A stretch of 12,772 bases of DNA. Origin: an uncultured Collinsella sp. (GTDB lineage Bacteria; Actinomycetota; Coriobacteriia; Coriobacteriales; Coriobacteriaceae). Shown piece after piece: positions 7,490 through 12,772 of this stretch. Location: positions 1-12,772 of the forward strand of contig CATVTM010000060.1 in the NCBI GenBank assembly GCA_958346935.1, in the 5' to 3' direction. The stretch's first letter is position 1; each line of letters starts with the position of its first letter. The position numbers were made by a program, and so were the translations under genes. The notes under the pieces were generated by a model. It saw only the letters and a list, made by a program, of their open reading frames with translations, was not told the origin of the DNA and ran no database searches.

Positions 7490-8461
7490 CTACCTCTCGC
7501 TTGGCATGGAAGTAGGGTGGCCGGGCTGGTCGTCGTAGGCGTATTTGCTGTACACGTTGACCTCCCACTGCTTTTTTTCGACCTTTGCTACAGAATCTAG
7601 GATGAAGCCGGTCGCAAGGCTCAGGCCGCACAGGAACATAAACGAGGCGGCGAGCATAGCGGTGGGGAAGCGCGGGACGAGGCCGGTCTGGAAATATTCG
7701 ACAACGATGGGCATGCCCAGGGCGAGGCCGAATACCGCGAACAGAAGCGCAACGAGGCTGAAGAACTTCAGCGGTCGGTAGTCCTTGAACAGCGTGCCGA
7801 TCATCGCAACGACTTTAATGCCGTCGCTCACGGTGTTGAGTTTGGACTCGGAACCCTCGGGACGGTCGCGGTACTCGATGGGCACATCTTTGATGCGCCA
7901 GCGGTGGTCGACGGCGTGGATCGAGAGCTCGGTTTCGATCTGAAAGCCCTCGGAAAGCACTGGGAAGGTTTTAACGAACGGGCGGCTCATGGCGCGGTAG
8001 CCGGTCATGACGTCATCGAAGCTGTAGCCATAGATCCACTTGATCATGGCGCGGACCAGATTATTGCCAAAGCCGTGGAAGGCACGCTTGTTCTCCTCGG
8101 CGTAGGTGCCGTTGGAAAGGCGATCGCCTACGGTCATGTCGGCCGTGCCGTTAAGGATGGGCTCGCAGAGGGCCTTGGCCGCCTCGGCGGGGTAGGTGTC
8201 GTCTCCGTCGACCATCAGGTAGCAATCGGCGTCGATATCGCGAAACATCTGGCGGCACACGTTGCCCTTTCCCTGACGGGGCTCAAAGCGGACTGTGGCG
8301 CCGTGCTCGGTGGCAATGCGTGAGGTATCGTCCGACGAGTTGTTGTCATAGACATAGACCGTCGCCTGCGGAAGCTCGCGGTGAAAGTCGTCGATGACTT
8401 TGCCGATCGTGAGCGCTTCGTTGTAGCAAGGGATGATGACGGCGATGGATTCAGAATTCAC
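7490..8461 (-). CDS. Family 2 glycosyltransferase with two C-terminal membrane helices (polyprenyl-phosphate sugar transferase type)
   Basis: 323 aa. GTG start at 8461 with AAGGAG (8473-8468) 6 nt upstream. The GT-A catalytic domain has VIIPCYNEA (8-16), DNNSSDDT (39-46), GKGN (64-67), the metal-binding VDGDDTY (84-90), GYRAMSRPF (154-162), and IETEL (175-179) followed by the basic EYRDRPEGSESKL loop (196-208). Two hydrophobic helices (about 232-254 and 265-288) anchor it in the membrane. This layout matches the dolichol-phosphate-mannose/GtrB-like group, which transfers a sugar from NDP-sugar to polyprenyl phosphate. Inference: it supplies a lipid-linked sugar for modifying the exported polysaccharide. 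It is divergent from wzm; donor sugar unknown. Confidence 0.88.
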   Translation of the reverse strand: MNSESIAVIIPCYNEALTIGKVIDDFHRELPQATVYVYDNNSSDDTSRIATEHGATVRFEPRQGKGNVCRQMFRDIDADCYLMVDGDDTYPAEAAKALCEPILNGTADMTVGDRLSNGTYAEENKRAFHGFGNNLVRAMIKWIYGYSFDDVMTGYRAMSRPFVKTFPVLSEGFQIETELSIHAVDHRWRIKDVPIEYRDRPEGSESKLNTVSDGIKVVAMIGTLFKDYRPLKFFSLVALLFAVFGLALGMPIVVEYFQTGLVPRFPTAMLAASFMFLCGLSLATGFILDSVAKVEKKQWEVNVYSKYAYDDQPGHPTSMPSER

Positions 8462-8491
8462 TTAATGCTCCTTATACATTCAATCCTAGAA

Positions 8492-8520
8492 AGTATAGCC
8501 GTTTGGGCCTGGCATCCTAA
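8492..8520 (-). promoter_or_regulatory. Possible sigma-70 promoter for the GT2 gene
   Basis: On the - strand TATACT (8497-8492) lies 17 nt after TTAGGA (8520-8515), giving a leader of about 25 nt before GTG 8461. The -10 is good and the -35 poor. Confidence 0.4.
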
Positions 8521-8553
8521 GATGTGGGTTAGTTCTCCAGTTTTGTTGCGCGA

Positions 8554-8582
8554 ATCGTTTGCATGGCCGTCGGGTCTATACT
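8554..8582 (+). promoter_or_regulatory. Possible sigma-70 promoter for wzm-wzt
   Basis: TATACT at 8577-8582 is a good -10; the hexamer 17 nt upstream (ATCGTT, 8554-8559) is a poor -35. Transcription would start near 8590, about 30 nt before wzm. The 160-nt divergent region holds no gene I can support. Confidence 0.35.
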
Positions 8583-8621
8583 GTTCGTTTGTCAACGATT
8601 ACGAGTAAAGGAGTTGCATCC

Positions 8622-9467
8622 GTGTCGGATCAGACAAAGCAACAAGAAACTCGCAGTCTGCCTGCGACGTTTGCTAAGAACGAATTTGAGAAGGACGCGT
8701 TTATCCTTCGTCAGCTGGTTACCAAGGATTTTAAGATCAAGTATCGCCGTAGCGTTCTGGGCGTCGCATGGTCGGTGCTCAACCCGCTGCTGATGATGAT
8801 CGTCATGGCCATCGTGTTCTCGACGATTTTTGGCCAGGGCCGCAATGGCTCAATGACGCCCGAGATGTACCCGCTGTACTTGATCGTGGGTAACGTCACC
8901 TTTGCCGTCATGTCTGAGTCTACTAACCAGGCCCTGACGTCGATCGTGGGCGCTGCCCCTCTGCTCAAGAAGGTTAAGGTGCACCGCTGGGTTTTCCCGG
9001 TGCAGAAGGTGCTCTTCTCGCTGGTCAACTTTGCCTTCTCGCTGGTCGCCGTCGCCATCGTCATGCTGTGGTTCCGCGTTATGCCTTCTTGGCACCTGAT
9101 TCTGTTGCCGGTTTGCCTGCTGCTGCTTATGTGCTTCTGCATGGGCCTGGGCATGATGCTCTCTGCCCTTACGGTCTTCTTCCGCGACGTTATGCATCTG
9201 TGGAGCGTCGTCATTACGGCTTGGACCTACATTACGCCCATCTTCTGGACGACCGACTTCGTTGCGCAAATGCCGCATCTCGTGCGCATTCTGGTCTATG
9301 CGAACCCCATGTATAACTACCTGCAGTTTATGCGTGATATCTTCCTGTTCCAGACTACGCCCTCGCTTATGACGTTTGGTATGTGCGTCGCTTGGGCGGT
9401 TCTTGCGCTTGTTATTGGCTACACCGTGTTCCATAAGTCCGAGCGCAAGTTCATCCTCTACATCTAA
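8622..9467 (+). CDS. wzm: ABC polysaccharide exporter permease (Wzm/TagG type)
   Basis: 281 aa. GTG 8622 is chosen because AAAGGAG (8607-8613) lies 8 nt upstream; earlier in-frame codons have no ribosome-binding site. It is an ABC-2 type permease with a cytoplasmic N-terminus, then the family hallmark KYRRSVLGVAWSVLNPLL (about 40-57) leading into the first of about six membrane helices. Further features are a conserved PLLKKVKVHRWVFPV coupling segment and the helix turn TPIFW before the last loop. Wzm-type permeases pair with Wzt ATPases and move lipid-linked O-antigen, rhamnan or teichoic-acid chains across the cytoplasmic membrane. It is followed 11 nt later by its ATPase. Substrate inferred from the rml genes: a rhamnose-containing polymer. 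Confidence 0.92.
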   Translation: MSDQTKQQETRSLPATFAKNEFEKDAFILRQLVTKDFKIKYRRSVLGVAWSVLNPLLMMIVMAIVFSTIFGQGRNGSMTPEMYPLYLIVGNVTFAVMSESTNQALTSIVGAAPLLKKVKVHRWVFPVQKVLFSLVNFAFSLVAVAIVMLWFRVMPSWHLILLPVCLLLLMCFCMGLGMMLSALTVFFRDVMHLWSVVITAWTYITPIFWTTDFVAQMPHLVRILVYANPMYNYLQFMRDIFLFQTTPSLMTFGMCVAWAVLALVIGYTVFHKSERKFILYI

Positions 9468-9478
9468 GGAGTGCTGTG

Positions 9479-10246
9479 ATGACTGAATCTGTTGTTGATT
9501 ACAGCGAGCAGCCTCTGGCTGTCGAGGTCGACGACGTCACCATGATCTTTAACATGGCGTCCGAGTCGCTGACCAACCTCAAGGAGTACTTCATCAAGCT
9601 TGCCAAGCACGAGCTGTTCTTTGAGGAGTTTAGGGCGCTTAAGCACATCTCGTTTGATATTCATCGCGGCGAGGTCGTGGGTCTGGTCGGCACCAATGGC
9701 TCCGGCAAGTCTACGATGCTCAAGATTATCGCTGGCGTGCTTGAGCCTAGCGAGGGCAGCGTTAAGGTGCACGGTAACATCGCGCCGCTGATTGAGCTTG
9801 GCGCCGGCTTTGACCCCGAGCTGACCGCCCGCGAGAACATCTATCTGAACGGCGCCCTGCTCGGCTATACCAAGGAGTTCATCGACGCCAACTTTGACGG
9901 CATTATCGAATTCGCTGAGCTGCAGAACTTTGTCGATATGCCGCTTAAGAACTTCTCCTCGGGCATGGTGGCGCGTATCGCCTTTGCAATCGCGACGATT
10001 ACCGAGCCCGATATTCTGATCGTTGACGAGACGCTGTCCGTCGGTGATGTGTTCTTCCAGCAGAAGTGCGAGGCCCGCATCCAGCACTTTATCCAGAGCG
10101 GCGACGTGACGGTTCTGTTCGTTTCGCACTCTATGGAGCAGGTTGAGCGCATCTGCCAGCGTGCCGTTTGGATTGAGAAGGGTGACCTTCGCATGGACGG
10201 CCCGGTCGATGAGGTCTGCAAGGCGTACCGCGAGCAGTTCAACTAG
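9479..10246 (+). CDS. wzt: ABC polysaccharide exporter ATPase (Wzt/TagH type, short form)
   Basis: 255 aa from ATG 9479; a GTG at 9476 would add one residue, but AAGGAG (9466-9471) is better spaced for the ATG. Motifs: Walker A GTNGSGKST (71-79), the IELGAGFDPELTARENIYLNG Q-loop region typical of this subfamily (about 105-125), signature FSSGM (159-163), Walker B ILIVDE (179-184), D-loop SVGD and H-loop His217. The protein stops soon after the NTPase core. It lacks the C-terminal carbohydrate-binding domain by which long Wzt proteins recognise a capped chain end, so export is likely of the uncapped type. It forms an operon with wzm. No clear terminator follows before the tRNA. Confidence 0.93.
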   Translation: MTESVVDYSEQPLAVEVDDVTMIFNMASESLTNLKEYFIKLAKHELFFEEFRALKHISFDIHRGEVVGLVGTNGSGKSTMLKIIAGVLEPSEGSVKVHGNIAPLIELGAGFDPELTARENIYLNGALLGYTKEFIDANFDGIIEFAELQNFVDMPLKNFSSGMVARIAFAIATITEPDILIVDETLSVGDVFFQQKCEARIQHFIQSGDVTVLFVSHSMEQVERICQRAVWIEKGDLRMDGPVDEVCKAYREQFN

Positions 10247-10248
10247 GT

Positions 10249-10282
10249 TATAATTACTTGCGCTTGACAGGCTTGCGCTTGC
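10249..10282 (+). promoter_or_regulatory. Possible tRNA promoter element and short direct repeat
   Basis: TATAAT at 10249-10254 lies just after the wzt stop and could be a -10 for the tRNA, but no good -35 precedes it. A 10-bp direct repeat (10257-10266 and 10272-10281, period 15) follows; the first unit overlaps a TTGACA (10264-10269) that lacks a -10 at proper spacing. Confidence 0.3.
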
Positions 10283-10300
10283 TTGGGCGTGCGGTTATTT

Positions 10301-10377
10301 GCTCCATTAGCTCAGTTGGATAGAGCAGGGGACTTCTAATCCCAAGGTCGACGGTTCGAATCCGCCATGGAGCACCA
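10301..10377 (+). tRNA. tRNA-Arg (anticodon TCT)
   Basis: 77 nt with encoded CCA. The 7-bp acceptor stem pairs GCTCCAT (10301-10307) with ATGGAGC (10367-10373), then A and CCA. The D arm is GCTC/GAGC. The anticodon loop CTTCTAA (10333-10339) has TCT at 10335-10337, which reads AGA/AGG arginine codons. The T arm carries TTCGAAT. The outer anticodon-stem pair is G-A mismatched. AGA/AGG codons are frequent in the AT-richer genes here. Confidence 0.96.
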
Positions 10378-10387
10378 TCGTTTATTA

Positions 10388-10418
10388 AGCCCAGACCGCT
10401 TGGTGGTCCGGGCTTTTT
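10388..10418 (+). terminator. Intrinsic terminator after tRNA-Arg
   Basis: A 10-bp stem with one mismatch (10388-10397 with 10405-10414), 7-nt loop and a run of five T (10414-10418), 10 nt after the tRNA. It closes the tRNA unit and possibly the wzm-wzt transcript. Confidence 0.88.
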
Positions 10419-10653
10419 CACATGCCGGTGTTCTTTATTCTTGCCGGGTATACGTTTAGGCCGAAGCGGTGGTGCGAGCGTTCTGCGGGCAAGCCAGTCT
10501 GGCAATCTTTACGATCCATGCGGTCGATTGGTTTATTCCGTGGCAGACCATGCCTCTGCTTATGACGCTGCCAGCATCGTGACTCTTCGCGTCAATCGTA
10601 CGCTGCGCCTGCGATATTGGATTGGCGTACGTAATCAAGAAGGCGTAATAACG
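10419..10653. other. Non-coding gap between tRNA terminator and cassette copy B
   Basis: About 235 nt without a gene I can support. The + strand open frame through it has no ribosome-binding site and no family features. It holds an inverted repeat CGTACGC (10597-10603) / GCGTACG (10625-10631) of unknown meaning. No copy of the tRNA 3' end is seen. Confidence 0.5.
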
Positions 10654-10682
10654 GCGGGGAGGACCAACTTGGCCCTCCCCGC
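10654..10682 (-). terminator. Hairpin terminator of cassette copy B
   Basis: A 9-bp GC-rich stem (10654-10662 with 10674-10682), extended past one mismatch by 2 more pairs around a 5-nt loop. It starts 5 nt after the ATPase stop on the - strand. The following T-tract is poor (CGTTATT), so efficiency is uncertain. Confidence 0.65.
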
Positions 10683-10687
10683 TGTAT

Positions 10688-11689
10688 CTAGTCTGTCTTC
10701 AGGCACTCGGGTAAGACGTTTGCAACTGCATTCATCGCCTGCGGCCTTAGGTATTGCTCATTGAGTTTTGCTTTTTTGTAGGCATAGCGAGTGTCTGCTG
10801 AGTATTTGACCAATACATCGGTAAAGAATCGCTCCCAGCTCAGGTAATCGCGGCTTTCGATATAGTTCGAAGGGTCCTCGAGGATCTTTGGAATGTCATT
10901 GCTGGGGATGAGGCCAGATCGCAAAAGCGTCCACTCAAACGATTCCGGGAGGAACAAGCGAACATTCTTGTAAACGCGCTGCCCGAGCACCTTTTCGATG
11001 TAGGGACCAAACGCTGCGCCGTCTCCTATGGCAAGGATGTTTTGCTCGGGACATTCGTGAATCGTTCGTTTTAGATTTGCTACGCCGGTGGCGGTATAGC
11101 AGGGGATTCCCAGCCGGTTGCAAAGGGCGCTGTAGAATTGATAGCCAGACTTGCTATCCTCGACAATTACGGCATCGGGTACCTCGAATCCAACATTTAG
11201 ATCCTGATACAGCATGCTTGCAGTGTGGTCATATAGCGGCTTGGTCACCGAGTAGAAGCGCCTGTCGCTCTTGCGGCCATTGATTGTTTTACTCGTCGTG
11301 TTGACTAACTTCAGGATCTCGTCGACGCTGTAGGGGAGTTCGTTGGCGTCGCGACGAGATATCAGAACATAATAGTTGGATGATCCGTTGACGGCTTTGG
11401 CGAAGTCCTTTGAGTAGATAAACTCGTTGCCCTCATCTAGAAAGACGATTGAATCTTCGATGATCGATAGCTCGCGCTCCCAGCGTCTGCCGGAAAGCGT
11501 TTCGCAAGGCACGTCGCAGCTGAGTGTAACGCCGCTTTCCTGTCCTCGGTCGTTGTAGTCGCGAATCATCGAGATGAGCGTTGTTTTGCCCGTGCCGCTG
11601 TTGCCGCGTATAAAGGAAATATTGCGCTTAAACGTGAGTGTGTATTTGACCTTTGCACGCTCTACGACAACGGTATGCGTACCCTTCAT
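10688..11689 (-). CDS. P-loop ATPase with unknown C-terminal domain, cassette copy B
   Basis: 333 aa, paralogue of the 3849-4823 protein. The start ATG (11689-11687) shares one base with the stop of the preceding gene (TAATG), so translation is probably coupled. The NTPase domain (1-130) has Walker A GNSGTGKTT (29-37), Walker B SIVFLDEG (80-87) and VLISR (108-112). From KYT-T-KRNI to the end of LPYSVDEI this domain shares about 66 of 114 residues with copy A by hand count. The C-terminal domain is less alike overall but keeps VEDSKSGYQFY (176-186), GDGAAFG (222-228) and LPESFEW (247-253). A 10-20 residue linker difference lies between the domains. It acts presumably with the small protein encoded just upstream. 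Function unknown; a P-loop plus Toprim-like architecture would recall OLD or PARIS-type defence proteins, but this is a hypothesis. Confidence 0.86.
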   Translation of the reverse strand: MKGTHTVVVERAKVKYTLTFKRNISFIRGNSGTGKTTLISMIRDYNDRGQESGVTLSCDVPCETLSGRRWERELSIIEDSIVFLDEGNEFIYSKDFAKAVNGSSNYYVLISRRDANELPYSVDEILKLVNTTSKTINGRKSDRRFYSVTKPLYDHTASMLYQDLNVGFEVPDAVIVEDSKSGYQFYSALCNRLGIPCYTATGVANLKRTIHECPEQNILAIGDGAAFGPYIEKVLGQRVYKNVRLFLPESFEWTLLRSGLIPSNDIPKILEDPSNYIESRDYLSWERFFTDVLVKYSADTRYAYKKAKLNEQYLRPQAMNAVANVLPECLKTD

Positions 11690-12138
11690 TACTCATCAAC
11701 ATCCAAAAAGTCATTCGTGGCGCCGACAAACTCCTGCATATTTCTGACGATGCGGTCATCGTTATCGATGCGAATCTCAAAACGCTTCCAAGGGAACTTC
11801 ATGATGTGGTAAAGGGTCACCAGCACATCCTGTTCTTTGCCGATCTTGAGTAGCCAGCGGGCACAGTTGTCTCCGCAGGTGGATGCGTTGAACACCATAT
11901 TTGGGAGATTGCGAACCAGCAACAGCGTCTTGACGCCGCCGGACAGTTCGAGTGGGGTGATCGAGCCCAGCTGCTTGCTTACGATGTTGTGGGGGCCGAT
12001 GAGCTCTGATCCGTCCACGCTTTTAATGATCTGTGCGGCCATAGGGTCTTCGAACCATGAGTCCAAGTATGAGTTCCTAAAATAGGTTTCGGTATCGTAG
12101 ATGGAACCGGGGTAATCTCCCAGATGGATGCTTAGCAT
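11689..12138 (-). CDS. DUF4869-like small conserved protein, cassette copy B
   Basis: 149 aa, unknown function. ATG 12138 is chosen over a longer frame starting at 12228 because GGAG (12148-12145) lies 6 nt upstream, a TATAAT promoter element lies between the two starts, and copy A begins at the same residue. It aligns gaplessly with copy A; about 74 of 145 positions are identical by hand count. The longest identical blocks are LSGGVKTLLL (65-74) and FNASTCGDNCA (83-93). After the Cys pair, a predicted helix (ARWLLKIGK), a strand ending LYHIM, and a strand ending DDRIVRNM follow. No export signal or membrane helix. First gene of a two-gene operon with the ATPase. Confidence 0.85.
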   Translation of the reverse strand: MLSIHLGDYPGSIYDTETYFRNSYLDSWFEDPMAAQIIKSVDGSELIGPHNIVSKQLGSITPLELSGGVKTLLLVRNLPNMVFNASTCGDNCARWLLKIGKEQDVLVTLYHIMKFPWKRFEIRIDNDDRIVRNMQEFVGATNDFLDVDE

Positions 12139-12147
12139 GCGCGTCTC

Positions 12148-12175
12148 CAGACGTTGTGTGACTGCAACGATTATA
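12148..12175 (-). promoter_or_regulatory. Promoter -10 for cassette copy B, with ribosome-binding site
   Basis: On the - strand a perfect TATAAT (12175-12170) lies about 32 nt before ATG 12138, and GGAG (12148-12145) sets the start. No good -35 is visible at 16-18 nt; that position falls in the aroQ terminator hairpin. Confidence 0.5.
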
Positions 12176-12190
12176 TGCCAGTAATAAAGC

Positions 12191-12220
12191 GCCGCCAGTA
12201 GCGAGGTTGCTGCTGGCGGC
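12191..12220 (-). terminator. Hairpin between aroQ and cassette copy B
   Basis: A 12-bp stem (12191-12202 with 12209-12220, one G-T pair) and 6-nt loop, 49 nt past the aroQ stop. The - strand continues GCTTTATTA, a weak U-tract. It probably ends aroQ transcription just upstream of the cassette promoter. Confidence 0.65.
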
Positions 12221-12268
12221 ACTGGCATTATTAGCGTATGAATCGCGCTGATGGATTTGCTCGTGAGG

Positions 12269-12706
12269 CTACTTTTCGAGACGCTCCCTCAGCAGCTCCA
12301 GCGCGTGCGCGTAGCCTTGCAAGCCTTCGCCGGTGATGGTCGCGAAGCAGGCCAGGCGGGCGTAGCTCACCTGACGGAAGTCCTCGCGCGTCTCGACGGC
12401 GCTGATGTGGACTTCCACTGCGGGGATGGCGACGGCCTTGAGCGCGTCCAGGATGGCCACGCTCGTGTGCGTGTAGGCCGCCGGGTTGATGACGATGCCG
12501 TCGACCATGCCGTACGCCTCCTGGATCTTGTCGACGATGCTGCCCTCGTGGTTGGACTGGAAGACCTCGACTTCGTCGAAGCCCTGTGCGGCGCCCGCTT
12601 CCTGGCAGATCTGCACTAAGCGGTCGTAGTTGTCGCTGCCATAGATGCCCGGCTCGCGAATGCCGAGCATGTTGAGGTTGGGGCCGTTAATGACGAGTGC
12701 TTTCAT
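12269..12706 (-). CDS. aroQ: Type II 3-dehydroquinate dehydratase AroQ
   Basis: 145 aa, full length for the family. It converts 3-dehydroquinate to 3-dehydroshikimate in the shikimate pathway, as a cytosolic dodecamer in known members. AAAGGAAG (12719-12712) precedes ATG 12706. Motifs: NGPNLNMLGIREPGIYG (8-24) with the catalytic Arg and Tyr of the lid, FQSNHEGSIVDKIQEA (49-64), INPAAYTHTS (73-82), and EVHIS (97-101) with the catalytic His. Then comes TREDFR, where many homologues have HAREEFR. No functional link to the polysaccharide genes is evident. Gene upstream lies beyond the window. Confidence 0.95.
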   Translation of the reverse strand: MKALVINGPNLNMLGIREPGIYGSDNYDRLVQICQEAGAAQGFDEVEVFQSNHEGSIVDKIQEAYGMVDGIVINPAAYTHTSVAILDALKAVAIPAVEVHISAVETREDFRQVSYARLACFATITGEGLQGYAHALELLRERLEK

Positions 12707-12727
12707 GGTTGCTTCCTTTGCGGTTGA

Positions 12728-12768
12728 AAAACCACCACAAAGGTGCCTGTCCCCTTTGTGGTGGTTTT
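12728..12768. repeat. 16-bp-stem palindrome with GGTGCCTGTCC core upstream of aroQ
   Basis: A perfect 16-bp stem (12728-12743 with 12753-12768) around a 9-nt loop TGCCTGTCC. The GGTGCCTGTCCCC core recalls, from memory, a dispersed intergenic element in coriobacterial and some other genomes. T-runs flank it on both strands, so it could also act as a bidirectional terminator. Confidence 0.75.
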
Positions 12769-12772
12769 GGTT

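Noticed and set aside
10254..10505. - strand 83-aa open frame with an APWRIRTVDLGIRSPLLYPTE stretch
   Set aside because: It is the antisense translation of the tRNA-Arg gene, a well-known source of false protein calls.
10441..10764. + strand 107-aa open frame after the tRNA terminator
   Set aside because: It runs into the 3' end of the opposite-strand ATPase gene and the terminator hairpin, has no ribosome-binding site and no recognisable features.
12139..12228. 30-residue N-terminal extension of the copy B small protein
   Set aside because: It would include the terminator hairpin and promoter, has no counterpart in copy A, and the internal ATG has a good ribosome-binding site.
10350..12772. 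Integration element at tRNA-Arg with a downstream att repeat
   Set aside because: No integrase and no second copy of the tRNA 3' end is visible in the window.
1..12772. CRISPR array, insertion sequence or transposase
   Set aside because: No regularly spaced repeats, no transposase-like protein and no terminal inverted repeats with target duplications were seen.

Overview
Likely source. The window reads as an actinobacterial chromosome of the Coriobacteriia/Collinsella type. This is judged from codon use, a fused RmlC-RmlD, the style of the Wzm/Wzt exporter genes and an intergenic palindrome carrying a GGTGCCTGTCCCC core. No 16S or other marker is present, so the genus is an inference. The window is the right-hand part of a surface-polysaccharide locus (rhamnose supply, glycosyltransferases, ABC export), followed by tRNA-Arg and a shikimate-pathway gene.

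Layout, + strand from the left: an AT-rich two-domain family-4-like glycosyltransferase (20-2296); a large inverted repeat; GC-rich rmlA (2407-3306) with a terminator; a lower-GC two-gene cassette of a small DUF4869-like protein and a P-loop ATPase (3402-4823); then GC-rich rmlB (4899-5918) and fused rmlCD (5933-7387), closed by a strong bidirectional terminator. A polyprenyl-phosphate-type GT2 (8461-7490, - strand) is divergent from wzm-wzt (8622-10246, + strand). Next come tRNA-Arg(TCT), a second divergent copy of the DUF4869-like/ATPase cassette on the - strand (12138-10688), and aroQ (12706-12269, - strand). The window ends in a 16-bp-stem palindrome.

How the genes fit together. RmlA, RmlB and RmlCD make dTDP-L-rhamnose from glucose-1-phosphate. 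The tandem glycosyltransferase, which resembles rhamnan synthases, probably uses it. The membrane-anchored GT2 probably loads a sugar onto a polyprenyl phosphate. Wzm-Wzt exports a lipid-linked polymer across the membrane. AroQ and tRNA-Arg are ordinary housekeeping genes.

Most notable content. The two-gene cassette appears twice in inverted orientation, about 6-7 kb apart, on both sides of the polysaccharide genes. Copy A separates rmlA from rmlB. The small proteins align without gaps and share about 74 of 145 residues by hand count. They include an identical LSGGVKTLLL block and an identical FNASTCGDNCA block. The ATPases share Walker A and B, a VLISR strand, and a C-terminal domain with conserved EDSKSG, DGAAFG and LPESFEW motifs that could be a divergent Toprim-like fold. 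I do not know a function for this cassette. It is the best candidate here for an undescribed system.
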